DNA of 54,689 bases from an uncultured Paracoccaceae bacterium (GCA_958439195.1 OY288173.1:1-54689), one strand, 5' to 3'. Positions 24,581-33,083 are shown, counted from the first letter of the stretch. Notes: a model not told the origin generated them from the letters alone. Numbers and translations are program-made.

Positions 24581-26002
24581 TTATCCTGCGCCCGCAGGGG
24601 CTTGCCCCAAAATCGCCGCCACCCGCGCGGTGAAATCTTCGCCGCGTTTTTCAAAGTTCGGATACTGGTCAAAACTCGCCGCCGCAGGGGCCAGCAGCAC
24701 CACATCCCCCGGTTCCGCCTCTGCCGCCGCCCGCGCCACGGCCCGCTCCATCGTCTCGCAAATCTCGTGCGGCAGATCCCCGATCTGCAAGGCGAAATCC
24801 CGTGCCGAATGGCCGATCAGATAGGCTTTTACCACCGATCCCAACACTGGCTCCAGCGCGGCAATGCCGCCTTCCTTGCCCATGCCCCCGGCAATCCAAC
24901 GTATCTTTTCAAAGGCTTGCAGCGCCTTGGCCGCGCTGTCCACATTCGTGGCCTTGCTGTCATTGACGAACCGCACACCCCCCCGCTCGCCCACCAACTG
25001 GCTGCGATGCGGCAGGCCCGCAAAGGACCGAAGCGCCCTTTCAATCTCTTTCGGCCCCACCCCCAGCGTGCGGCAGGCCGCATAGGCCGCGCAGGCGTTC
25101 TGGTGGTTATGCGCCCCCGGCAACCCGTTGATATCGCGCAAATCTATGCTCGCCACCTGCCGCCCCTTGCGCCATTCCGACAAGAACCCCTTGCGCGCAA
25201 AAACCGCCCAGCCAAATCCTTCCAGCTTGGTCCCCGATGACACCCGGATCACCCGGTCATCCTCTGGCCCCTCGGCCATCTGGTTTGCCAGATAGCGCCC
25301 CTCCACCTCATCCACCCCGATCACCGCCCGGTCCGGCCCACCTTCGGAAAACAGCCGCCGCTTGGCCGCGAAATAGCCGCCCATGCCGTGATGCCGGTCC
25401 AGATGATCCGGGGAAAGGTTTGTAAAAACAGCAACATCCGGGGTAAGCGCCCGCGCCAACTCGGTCTGGTAGGACGACAGTTCCAACACCACCACCTCAC
25501 CGTCCTGCCCCGGATCAAGGTCCAGAACACCCCGCCCGATATTACCCGCCATCTGCACCGGGCGGCCCACCTCCTCCAGTATATGATGGATCAGCGCGGT
25601 GGTGGTGGATTTGCCGTTCGACCCCGTCACCGTCACCACCCGTGGCGTGCTGTCAAACCCGTCCCAATCCCGCGTGGCAAAGCTGCGAAAGAACAGCCCG
25701 ATGTCATTGTCCACCGGGATACCCATCTCATAGGCCCGTGCGATGATCTTGTGCGGCGTCGGATAAAGGCTTGGAATCCCTGGGGAAACCACCAGAACTG
25801 CCGCCCCCTCCAACGCGCCGTGGCGGCCAAGATCGGTCAGCGCAAAACCCTCGGCCTCTGCCTTGGCGCGGCTCTCCGGGCTGTCATCCCAAAGCAGCGC
25901 CTCCGCCCCCCCGGCCTGCAAGGCCCGCGCCGTGGCAAGGCCAGACCGCCCCAATCCCAGCACCGCCACCTTGCGGCCCACATATCCAACCACCGGGATC
26001 AT
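24581..26002 (-). CDS. murD: UDP-N-acetylmuramoyl-L-alanine-D-glutamate ligase
   Basis: Adds D-glutamate to UDP-MurNAc-L-Ala with ATP. The 473-residue product has KVAVLGLGRSGLATARAL near the N-terminus, the ATP loop TVTGSNGKSTTTALI, VVLELSSYQTELA, FTNLSPDHLDRHHGM and the C-terminal FVNDSKATNVDSA and LLAPAAASFDQYPNFEKRG. ATG 26002 was chosen because it follows AGGAGGTG and gives the usual N-terminus; the longer reading to 26116 is unsupported. It is detached from the murG-ftsW block, and no mraY, murF or murE is upstream: the next gene is a divergent aminotransferase. Confidence 0.97.
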   Translation of the reverse strand: MIPVVGYVGRKVAVLGLGRSGLATARALQAGGAEALLWDDSPESRAKAEAEGFALTDLGRHGALEGAAVLVVSPGIPSLYPTPHKIIARAYEMGIPVDNDIGLFFRSFATRDWDGFDSTPRVVTVTGSNGKSTTTALIHHILEEVGRPVQMAGNIGRGVLDLDPGQDGEVVVLELSSYQTELARALTPDVAVFTNLSPDHLDRHHGMGGYFAAKRRLFSEGGPDRAVIGVDEVEGRYLANQMAEGPEDDRVIRVSSGTKLEGFGWAVFARKGFLSEWRKGRQVASIDLRDINGLPGAHNHQNACAAYAACRTLGVGPKEIERALRSFAGLPHRSQLVGERGGVRFVNDSKATNVDSAAKALQAFEKIRWIAGGMGKEGGIAALEPVLGSVVKAYLIGHSARDFALQIGDLPHEICETMERAVARAAAEAEPGDVVLLAPAAASFDQYPNFEKRGEDFTARVAAILGQAPAGAG

Positions 26003-26155
26003 CAGCACCTCCTGCCTTGTCGTCCAGCCCAAGGGATAGGGGACACAGCACAAAAGGGAAAGGCCCACATCCATCCCGCAACCGGGGCAACCGCGCGCCC
26101 CACCCGTCACACCCAAACCCTTGCAAAGGCTGACAATCCGGTGTCACCTGCCGCC

Positions 26156-27355
26156 ATGACTGGCCCCACACACCCCCGCTTTGCAACCCGGATGGACAGC
26201 GTCCAGCCCTCTGCCATCCGCGACCTGCTGGCGCTGGGGGCCGATCCTGCGATCATCTCTTTCGGCGGCGGCTATCCCGATGCCAGCCTGTTCCCACGTG
26301 ACCTGCTGGAAGGCGTCTACCGTGATGCCATCCGTGATCCGTCAGGCGATCCGCTGCAATACGCCCCCTCCAACGGCCTGCCCAAACTGCGCGCCCAGAT
26401 TGCCGCCTTGATGACGGATGACGGCACACCTTGCGGCCCGGATGATGTGCTGATCCTCCAAGGCTCCCAGCAAGGTCTTGATTTCGCAGCCAAGATGTTG
26501 GTGAACCCCACCGAGGTTATCGTTGTTGAAGACCCCACCTTCCTGGGCGCGCTCATTGCCTTTGCGCCCAGCCAGCCACGCTATGCCCCGATCCCCGTCG
26601 ATGCCGACGGTATGGATATCGATGCGCTGGAGGCCACTCTTGCCACCACCCCGCAGGCGCGGATGATCTACACCGTCCCCGATTTCCAAAACCCGACCGG
26701 CGTCACCCTGTCCTTGCCGCGCCGCCACCGGCTGATCGACCTTGCCAACCGCTTTGATGTGACGGTAATCGAAGACACCCCCTATCGCCACATCCGCTTT
26801 TCCGGCCAGCCCCTGCCTACCTTGAAAAGCCTGGATACACAGGGGCGTGTGATACACCTTGGCAGTTTTTCCAAGATACTCGTCCCCGCAATGCGCCTTG
26901 GCTGGGCCGTGGCCACGCCGCAACTTCTTGAAAAGATGGGGCTTCTTAAGGTCGCAGCGGATACCCAAACTTCCACCCTCAACATGACCGCCGCCAGCCT
27001 GTTTCTGGAACGGAACGATCTGCACGCCCATATCGCCACCCTGTGCCAAGCCTATCGCCAGAAGAAAGAGATCATGCTCGATGCCATCCGCCGCCACTTC
27101 CCCCAAGAGGTGACGGTGACCGATCCCGAAGGCGGCCTTTTCACCTGGGCGCATTTCCCGGAAGGCTTCGACGCAACCGCCTTCATGCGCGATCACGCCT
27201 TGCCCAAGGCGCGGGTGGCTTATGTGCCGGGGGGCAGCTTCTTTGCCACGACCCCGCGCCCGAACCACGCCCGCATCAATTTTTCCGCCCCGTCCGAGGC
27301 GCGCATCCGTCTGGGCATCAAAGCCCTTGGTCGTTGCCTCAAGTCCCATATGTAA
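26156..27355 (+). CDS. PLP-dependent aminotransferase (class I/II, 2-aminoadipate/MocR-type)
   Basis: Fold-type I aminotransferase of 399 residues. It begins RFATRMDSVQPSAIRDLLAL, as in 2-aminoadipate (LysN-like) transaminases and the catalytic half of MocR regulators, but has no GntR DNA-binding domain. Visible motifs are LQYAPSNGLPKLRAQIA, ILQGSQQGLDF, TVPDFQNPTGVTLS, the Schiff-base lysine K240 in GSFSKILVPAMRLGW and a C-terminal ARINFSAPSEARI. It may transaminate a branched or dicarboxylic 2-oxo acid; the neighbouring RraA-like aldolase 11 bases downstream suggests a short catabolic pair. ATG 26156 directly precedes conserved sequence. Confidence 0.9.
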   Translation: MTGPTHPRFATRMDSVQPSAIRDLLALGADPAIISFGGGYPDASLFPRDLLEGVYRDAIRDPSGDPLQYAPSNGLPKLRAQIAALMTDDGTPCGPDDVLILQGSQQGLDFAAKMLVNPTEVIVVEDPTFLGALIAFAPSQPRYAPIPVDADGMDIDALEATLATTPQARMIYTVPDFQNPTGVTLSLPRRHRLIDLANRFDVTVIEDTPYRHIRFSGQPLPTLKSLDTQGRVIHLGSFSKILVPAMRLGWAVATPQLLEKMGLLKVAADTQTSTLNMTAASLFLERNDLHAHIATLCQAYRQKKEIMLDAIRRHFPQEVTVTDPEGGLFTWAHFPEGFDATAFMRDHALPKARVAYVPGGSFFATTPRPNHARINFSAPSEARIRLGIKALGRCLKSHM

Positions 27356-27366
27356 AGGCCCGCCCC

Positions 27367-28029
27367 ATGCCTGTTATCCTGCACCAAACCACCCTGTCCG
27401 CCGCACCCGACCTGTCGGCCTGGGCTGATATTCCGGTGGCCGTGGCCGTCGATACTGTCCCCGGCGCGCAGCAGATCAGCCCCGACATCCGCCCCCTGCG
27501 CCCCGCAGGCCACCAACCCCGCCTGATGGGCCGCGCCGTCACGGTGGACTGCGCCGCCCCCGATTTCGGCGCTGTGCTGCACGCGCTCGACCTGATCGAA
27601 CGGGGCCAGGTTCTGGTGATCGCCGCTGGCGGCCACCGCGAACACGCGATGATCGGCGACATCCTGTCCGGTCACCTGCGCGCAAAATCTGTGGCAGGGG
27701 TTATCGTCGACGGCGCGGTGCGTGATACGGGAACGCTTGGCCAATGGGATGATTTCGCAGTGTTTTCCTGCCACATAACGCCACGCGGGCCAACCGGTGC
27801 CGATCTGGGCGCGGTCAACGGCCCCGTCACCTTTGGTGGCATCACCATCGAACCGGGCGATCTGATCCTTGGCGATGACGATGGCCTTGTCTGTCTGCCG
27901 CCCGCAACATGGGCGGCGGGTCTTCCCGCTGCCCGCGCCAAACTCGCGCTTGAAGATCGTTGGACCGCAGCCCTGCGCACCGGCACCGCAACCGGTGCCT
28001 TTGCCCTGCCCGCCCCGATCCGACGCTGA
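27367..28029 (+). CDS. RraA-like protein (HMG/oxaloacetate aldolase family)
   Basis: Member of the RraA/class II 4-hydroxy-4-methyl-2-oxoglutarate aldolase family, 220 residues. It has the phosphate/carboxylate-binding GGHREHAMIGDILSGHLRAK and the metal-binding VIVDGAVRDT (Arg-Asp pair). Family members cleave 4-hydroxy-2-oxo acids to pyruvate or decarboxylate oxaloacetate; RraA itself inhibits RNase E. The pyruvate-aldolase reading is favoured because of the full G-x20-R-D signature and the preceding aminotransferase, which could supply a 2-oxo acid. Transcription is probably shared with that gene. Confidence 0.86.
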   Translation: MPVILHQTTLSAAPDLSAWADIPVAVAVDTVPGAQQISPDIRPLRPAGHQPRLMGRAVTVDCAAPDFGAVLHALDLIERGQVLVIAAGGHREHAMIGDILSGHLRAKSVAGVIVDGAVRDTGTLGQWDDFAVFSCHITPRGPTGADLGAVNGPVTFGGITIEPGDLILGDDDGLVCLPPATWAAGLPAARAKLALEDRWTAALRTGTATGAFALPAPIRR

Positions 28030-28110
28030 TCCGCGATTGACCGGGGCGCATCGGCCACCGAAGCCAAACAACTGATCTTCTGCGGAAAATCGTGTCCTCT
28101 TGCGCAGAAC

Positions 28111-29187
28111 CTACCGTTCCAGCACAAGCGCCGTCCCGATCCCCCCCGCCGCCGCAATCGCCGCCAGCCCCATCCCGCGTTTCAGATCGGCGAACAACCG
28201 CACCGCCAGCACCGCGCCCGAAGCGCCCACAGGATGCCCCCGCGCCAACGCACCGCCACCCGTGTTGACCCGCGCCGGATCAAGCCCCGCGCCTTCGACA
28301 CAGGCGATGGCCTGCACCGCATAGGCTTCCATCACCTCTGCCAGTTTCAAATCGCCCGGCCGCACCGCGGCCTTGGCCAACACCTCGCCGATCGCGGCCA
28401 CCGGGGCCAGGCCCGGCTCCCACGGCACCCCGCCCAGCGTCACCCCACCGACCATCCGCGCTGCTGATTTCACCCGCGCTGCCACCCTTTCAGATACGAC
28501 CAGAACCAGCGCCGCCCCATCCGCCGCGACCGCTGCATTTGCCGCCGTCACGCTGCCCGCCACCACCTTTGCCCGCGCCGCAAGCGCCGGGGAAAGGTGG
28601 CGGGTAAACCCGTCACGCACCACGCCTGCAATTTCGACTATTTCCCCAGAAAGATCCGCGGTTTGTGCCTTTCGATGGCTTTCGACCGCCCACAAGTCCT
28701 GCTGTGCCCGCGAAATCCCCAACCGCAGGGCCAGCGCCGCCGCCGCCTCGGACATGCCGGGGTTACGGTCGGGCCAGGGCGTGAAAGGCGCCTCGTCATA
28801 GGGCAGCGCCGCCCCCGGCATACGCCGCTCTGGCCGTAGGGAGTAGCTCTCTACCCCACCCGCCACCACAACTTCGGCCAGCCCGGCCATCACCATCCCC
28901 CGTGCAATCAACAACGCATCCAGCCCACCCGCACATTGCCGGTCGATGCTCAGCCCAGCCACCCGCTCTGGCAAGCCCGCCGCCAAAGCCACCCGCCGCG
29001 CCGGATTGCCACCGGGACCAAGCACATTGGACAGAACCACCTCGTCCACAGCCCCCGGCTCAATACCCGCAACGTCCAGCAACGCCCGCACCACCGGCAC
29101 CGCCAGTTCCTCCAGCGACAGCGCACGAAATGCCCCGCCACGCGGCATCACCGCCGTCCGCTTGGCTGCGATTACAAAGGCCTGCAT
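28111..29187 (-). CDS. Atypical thiolase family protein lacking the second catalytic cysteine
   Basis: Thiolase-fold protein of 358 residues, somewhat shorter than the usual ~390. The acyl-accepting Cys85 is present (SIDRQCAGGLDAL), as is His318 (GHPVGASGA). However, the C-terminal CxGGG motif reads AAAGG (Ala345 where cysteine is expected), and the NEAFA motif reads MEAYA. The second cysteine acts as base in thiolysis or Claisen condensation, so ordinary thiolase activity is doubtful. It lies 82 bases after a short AMP-binding ligase in a leftward operon. ATG 29187 was preferred to GTG 29193. It may act as a condensing or transferase-like enzyme on a ligase product; this is inference. Confidence 0.87.
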   Translation of the reverse strand: MQAFVIAAKRTAVMPRGGAFRALSLEELAVPVVRALLDVAGIEPGAVDEVVLSNVLGPGGNPARRVALAAGLPERVAGLSIDRQCAGGLDALLIARGMVMAGLAEVVVAGGVESYSLRPERRMPGAALPYDEAPFTPWPDRNPGMSEAAAALALRLGISRAQQDLWAVESHRKAQTADLSGEIVEIAGVVRDGFTRHLSPALAARAKVVAGSVTAANAAVAADGAALVLVVSERVAARVKSAARMVGGVTLGGVPWEPGLAPVAAIGEVLAKAAVRPGDLKLAEVMEAYAVQAIACVEGAGLDPARVNTGGGALARGHPVGASGAVLAVRLFADLKRGMGLAAIAAAGGIGTALVLER

Positions 29188-29275
29188 CCGCACACCGCCA
29201 CCCCATGCACCCCTGCCCAGTCACCTTTGCACAAAACCTCGTGCCACCATGCCGCGACACCGCAGCCCCGACCGG

Positions 29276-30511
29276 TCATAGCCCCGCCTCGGCGGCGATC
29301 CGCGTCAGGTCTGCCTTGCCCGAAGGCGTCTCTGGCCAATCCGTCCGCCATATCACGGCGCGCGGCATTTTCAGCGGCCCCAATCGCGCCCGTGCCGCCT
29401 GCAAAATCTCGGTCTCTGCCTGCGGATCCCCCTGCATCACCGCAACCAGCACATGCCCCCGCATCCGGTCAGGGCGCGGCAGCACGGCCACGCGCCGGAC
29501 ACCCGGCAATCCTGCCAGAAAGGCCTCGATTTCTTCGGGAAAGACGTTTTGATCCGCCACCGTAAGCATGCGCCCGGTGCGGCCTGCCAGATGCAACTCG
29601 CCCCGCTCTATCCAGCCCATCTCGCCCACCGAAAGCCAACCGGCACGTCGCAATGCGGGCAGTCCGCGCCGGTCGCCATAGCGCGCACAAAGATAGGGTG
29701 ACTTTACCCAAACCTCGCCCAACCCACCCGGCCCAAGTACCGTGCCATCCACCGCCCGTATCTCCAGCCGGACCCCCGGATAAGGGCGGCCAACACCCGC
29801 GCCCGCGGATGCGGCATCAGTCACTGTCACAAAACTGGCCTCTGCCGCCCCATAGAATTCCCGCACCACAACAGACGGCGACAGGGCCAGCAAGGCCGCC
29901 CGCAAGGCCGGGTCCAGCTTAGAGCCGCCCACCAGAACAAGCTGGAGATGCGGCAAAGCCTCTCCCGCCCGTTCAACCAGCAATCGCAAGGGGGCGGGCG
30001 TGGCATAGATCACCTGCACCCGCCGTTCCGCCAGAGCCTTGCGCTGCGCATCGGGGCGCAGGCCCGCCAACAAATGCACCTCGGCCCCCAGACAGGCCCC
30101 CTCTATCGCGCCATAAAGCGACAACGAATGCGCCATCTGCCCAAGCACGGCCATCCGCCGCCCCGGACCGATGCCAAACAGGCGCGCATTGACCGCAAAA
30201 CTCGCGCACCATGACCGTTGCGTCCGCCGGATGCGCCGTGGCACCCCGGTGCTGCCCGATGTCAGGGTTTCAAAAACCGGCCTTTTGCCCGGCTCTGGCG
30301 CGGGCAAAACGGCGCCCCCTACCCGGAAAGGCAAACCCAACGCCCCCCGCGCCAAGGCCATCGACACGGCAAGACCACAGGAAACGTCGGCAATCACCGC
30401 CGAATCCGGTGCGTCAACCACCGGCACCGCTGCACCATCCGGCCCGTAGATCCGCGCCAGCGGATGCCTGCAAAACTGATCCGCGATTGCGCGCGGCGCC
30501 ACGGCGCTCAC
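29276..30511 (-). CDS. Short AMP-binding acyl-CoA synthetase/acyl-AMP ligase
   Basis: Member of the ANL adenylating superfamily, 411 residues, shorter than typical (~500) because most of the N-terminal subdomain is missing. Present are the P-loop ETLTSGSTGVPRR (residues 81-93), the FYGAAEASFV motif, LSVGEMG (usually GD), GRTGRMLTVADQNVFPEEIE and the catalytic Lys399 in TPSGKADL. It should activate a carboxylic acid as acyl-AMP and perhaps transfer it to CoA or another thiol. GTG at 30511 overlaps the aldolase stop (GTGA). The pairing with a thiolase-fold protein suggests that the product is passed on directly. Confidence 0.86.
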   Translation of the reverse strand: MSAVAPRAIADQFCRHPLARIYGPDGAAVPVVDAPDSAVIADVSCGLAVSMALARGALGLPFRVGGAVLPAPEPGKRPVFETLTSGSTGVPRRIRRTQRSWCASFAVNARLFGIGPGRRMAVLGQMAHSLSLYGAIEGACLGAEVHLLAGLRPDAQRKALAERRVQVIYATPAPLRLLVERAGEALPHLQLVLVGGSKLDPALRAALLALSPSVVVREFYGAAEASFVTVTDAASAGAGVGRPYPGVRLEIRAVDGTVLGPGGLGEVWVKSPYLCARYGDRRGLPALRRAGWLSVGEMGWIERGELHLAGRTGRMLTVADQNVFPEEIEAFLAGLPGVRRVAVLPRPDRMRGHVLVAVMQGDPQAETEILQAARARLGPLKMPRAVIWRTDWPETPSGKADLTRIAAEAGL

Positions 30512-31275
30512 TCAGCCCGGAACCGCGCCGACAGCGCCCGCGCACTTTGCGCCAACAGGGCCACGTCCATCCCGACGGCGGTAAAGGTCGTTCCCCAAGC
30601 GATGCAGGTCTGGGCGAAATCCGGGTCCAGCGTCAGGATACCCGCAGGCTTGCCCGCCGCCACGATGGCCCGCACACCCGCTTCGATCGCCTCGACCACC
30701 TCTGGGTGGCGCAGGTTGCCGACATGTCCCATGCTCGCCGCCAGATCGGCAGGCCCGATGAACAGCGCATCCACCCCGTCCACCGCCGCGATTTCGGGGA
30801 TACGGGCCAGCGCCTCGGCGGTTTCCACCTGCACAATCAGGCACAGCTCTTCCTCGGCCCGCTGGTGATAGCCCGCGACCTGACCAAAGACACTGGCCCG
30901 TGTCAGCCCGGCCACGCCCCTGATGCCGCGCGGCGCATAGCGCATCGCCGCCACCGCCGCCCGCGCCTCATCCGCCGTCTGGACATAGGGGATCAGCAAG
31001 GTCTGCGCCCCAAGATCAAGAATACGCTTGATCAACACCACGTCGTTCGATGCCGGCCGCACCACCGCCTGCGTGCGATAGGGCGCGATGGCCTGCATCA
31101 TCGCCAGCGTATCGGGTATGTCTGTCACCGAATGTTCAGTGTCGATCACCACCCAGTCGAACCCGCAGGTGGCCAGCACTTCCGCAACCAGCGAACCGGG
31201 CATGGAATTCCACAACCCGATCTGCTGACGCCCATCCTTCAAGGCCCGCTTGAACCGGTTCTGCGGCAACATCAT
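30508..31275 (-). CDS. HpcH/HpaI aldolase family protein
   Basis: Class II pyruvate aldolase-type enzyme, 255 residues, related to 4-hydroxy-2-oxoheptanedioate aldolase and 2-dehydro-3-deoxyglucarate aldolase. Motifs are IGLWNSMPGSLVAEVLA, the catalytic-histidine region FDWVVIDTEHS, VRPASNDVVLIKRILDLGA, metal-binding Glu in VQVETAEAL and Asp in FIGPADLAASMG. It splits (or forms) hydroxy-oxo acids into pyruvate and an aldehyde; the actual substrate is unknown. It overlaps aroQ and the AMP ligase by four bases each, so the operon is tightly coupled. Confidence 0.9.
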   Translation of the reverse strand: MMLPQNRFKRALKDGRQQIGLWNSMPGSLVAEVLATCGFDWVVIDTEHSVTDIPDTLAMMQAIAPYRTQAVVRPASNDVVLIKRILDLGAQTLLIPYVQTADEARAAVAAMRYAPRGIRGVAGLTRASVFGQVAGYHQRAEEELCLIVQVETAEALARIPEIAAVDGVDALFIGPADLAASMGHVGNLRHPEVVEAIEAGVRAIVAAGKPAGILTLDPDFAQTCIAWGTTFTAVGMDVALLAQSARALSARFRAE

Positions 31276-31712
31276 GCCACCACCAGCGTCTGCATGCGCC
31301 GCAGCGCCAGCAGGTATCCTTCGGTCCCGAAACCTGCGATCACCCCTTCGGCCCGCAAGCTGACATAGGAATGATGTCGAAATGCCTCGCGCTTGTGGAC
31401 ATTGGAGATATGCACCTCCAGCACCGGGCCATCAAAGGCGTTCAAGGCATCCAGGATCGCCACCGATGTATGGGTCAGCGCCGCCGGATTGATGATGATC
31501 CCCGCCCCTTCGGTCCGGGCCTGATGGATCCAATCGATGATCTGGCCTTCGTGGTTGGACTGGTGAAAGCGGATCGTCAGACCCAACTCTTCGGCCAGAG
31601 ATGCGCAATCTTCGGCCACATCTTCCAGCGTTGCACGCCCGTAGATTTCAGGCTGGCGCAATCCCAGCAGGTTCAGATTGGGTCCGTTCAGAATGTAGAT
31701 GGGCTTTGCCAC
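31272..31712 (-). CDS. aroQ: Type II 3-dehydroquinate dehydratase
   Basis: Converts 3-dehydroquinate to 3-dehydroshikimate, in aromatic amino acid synthesis or quinate degradation. The 146-residue product has the lid and active-site motifs ILNGPNLNLLGLRQPEIYG, RFHQSNHEGQIIDWI, GIIINPAALTHTSVAI and LEVHISNVHKREAFRH. The start is GTG at 31712. In many alphaproteobacteria aroQ leads accB-accC; here it instead leads an aldolase, an AMP ligase and a thiolase-like gene, with overlap to the first of these. Confidence 0.96.
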   Translation of the reverse strand: MAKPIYILNGPNLNLLGLRQPEIYGRATLEDVAEDCASLAEELGLTIRFHQSNHEGQIIDWIHQARTEGAGIIINPAALTHTSVAILDALNAFDGPVLEVHISNVHKREAFRHHSYVSLRAEGVIAGFGTEGYLLALRRMQTLVVA

Positions 31713-32119
31713 AGATGCGGTTCCTTGACTGCCTTTGCGCAGACGTTAATCCCGCCTTGCCCTGCCCGCAACCATTGGCCTTAACACATGGCCGCCTGTT
31801 GCAACCTCATATGTCGCTATCAATCGGCGCGGGCATGCGCCCGCATTCCTTTTGTCTCGCCTTCGCGCGTTCCGCGCGGCGGCTCGGCTGATGGGGGCGC
31901 TGCCCCCAAACCCCCGGGGTATTTTTGCCAAGCTGAATGGCAATGGTGCCATCATGACCGGGCTACGGTGCAAAAGACATTCAAGATTAAAAAATAGGCG
32001 TCCGCCCCCATCATGATCCAGCTCTGCCGCCTGCGGGAGCCGTGCAGGCCGTCATCACCGGATCAGGGCCGGACGCCCAGTCTGCCACTCAAAACAGGAC
32101 AAAAAAGCCCCGTTGGTGA
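31713..32119. other. 407-base non-coding stretch between aroQ and metF
   Basis: No protein is supported here. The stretch should hold the aroQ promoter (leftward) and the end of the metF transcript. It contains the GC stem GCGGGC-ATGC-GCCCGC (31829-31844) and the second copy of the dispersed element (31893-31931). Just after metF on the minus strand, a run of six T (32101-32106) follows a weak GGTG/CACC stem overlapping the stop codon, a possible terminator. Confidence 0.6.
31893..31931. repeat. Dispersed intergenic element, copy 2
   Basis: GGGGGC-GCT-GCCCCC hairpin (31893-31907), followed by CCCCCGGGGTATTTTTGCCAA (in parts: CCCCCG then GGGTATTTTTGCCAA, to 31931). Reverse-complemented, this matches the core of copy 1 at 20193-20214 with two base changes. 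Here too it lies in a gene-free stretch. Confidence 0.65.
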
Positions 32120-32986
32120 TCAGGCCACCTTTTCCAGCGCGACATCCGGGGAAATGCCCAGCGCACGGACAACGGCCTGCGTCAGATGCGGACGGTTCAG
32201 CGTGTAGAAGTGCAGGTCTTCCACACCGCCTTCGATCAGCCGCGCGCAAAGCGACGTGCATTGCGTCAGCGCCAACAACTCTTCACGGCCATCACGCGCG
32301 GCGATGCGGAACGCTTCGTCCAGCGCACCGGGAACCTGAGTGCCGCAGCGGGCGGCGAATTTCTTGGCACCATCCCAGGATGTGATCGGCAAGATGCCCG
32401 GAATGATCGGCGCGCTGATCCCGGCCTTCACGCAGGCATCGCGGAAGCGGAAGAAGGTGTCGGCGTTGAAGAAGAACTGCGTAATCGCGCTGCTGGCCCC
32501 GGCATCGATCTTGCGCTTCAACCAATCGACATCGGCAAAGCTGTCCTTTGAATCGGGGTGCGGTTCGGGATATGCGCCGACGCGGATCTTGAACTTGCCG
32601 GTCTTGGCCAAGGCCGCAACCAACTCTACGCTGGAGGCAAAGCCGTCGGGATGCGCCGTGAACCGCTGTGCGCCTTTCGGCGCGTCGCCCCGCAACGCCA
32701 CAATCTCGGTCACGCCCGCCGCGGCATAGCTTTCGGCAATCTCCAGCGTTTCCGCCCTTGTGGCATCGACACAGGTCAGATGCGCCGCCACCTTCAGCCC
32801 GTAATTGCGATGGATCGTTCCGACCGCCTCATGCGTCAGCTTTCGCGTCGTGCCGCCCGCACCGTAAGTGACCGACACGAAATTCGGCCGCAGCGGGGCC
32901 AGAACCTGCACCGTTTCCCACAGCCGGAAAGACGCATCCAACGTCTGCGGCGGAAAGAATTCAAAGCTGATACGCGGTGCAGTCAT
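32120..32986 (-). CDS. metF: 5,10-methylenetetrahydrofolate reductase
   Basis: FAD enzyme reducing methylene-THF to methyl-THF for methionine synthesis. The 288-residue TIM-barrel product shows RISFEFFPPQT near the N-terminus (catalytic glutamate in EFFPP), FVSVTYGAGGTTR, AAHLTCVDATR, EIVALRGDAPKG and SSAITQFFFNADTFFRFRD. ATG 32986 follows AGGAG. It is divergent from the MetR-type regulator, separated by 97 bases with inverted repeats, the classic arrangement for LysR control of methionine genes. Confidence 0.97.
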   Translation of the reverse strand: MTAPRISFEFFPPQTLDASFRLWETVQVLAPLRPNFVSVTYGAGGTTRKLTHEAVGTIHRNYGLKVAAHLTCVDATRAETLEIAESYAAAGVTEIVALRGDAPKGAQRFTAHPDGFASSVELVAALAKTGKFKIRVGAYPEPHPDSKDSFADVDWLKRKIDAGASSAITQFFFNADTFFRFRDACVKAGISAPIIPGILPITSWDGAKKFAARCGTQVPGALDEAFRIAARDGREELLALTQCTSLCARLIEGGVEDLHFYTLNRPHLTQAVVRALGISPDVALEKVA

Positions 32987-33014
32987 GGCACAAAACTCCT
33001 GATGTCTTGCCCCC

Positions 33015-33069
33015 TTGTCTCAGGAATCGTGATGTGAGACAAATTCATAATACTCATCATCAACATGAA
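33015..33069. promoter_or_regulatory. Inverted repeats in the metF-metR divergent spacer
   Basis: TTGTCTCA (33015-33022) and TGAGACAA (33035-33042) form an 8-bp inverted repeat with a 12-base spacer. TTCAT (33044-33048) and ATGAA (33065-33069) form a second pair, the halves of which resemble the TGAA/TTCA halves known from MetR sites. The position between the two starts fits binding by the MetR-like regulator, or a separate SAM/SAH-responsive repressor for the first repeat. Confidence 0.5.
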
Positions 33070-33083
33070 TACGGCGCATTATC

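Noticed and set aside
26156..27355. MocR/GntR-type regulator
   Set aside because: The catalytic half is present, but no winged helix-turn-helix precedes it; the upstream in-frame sequence is antisense to murD.
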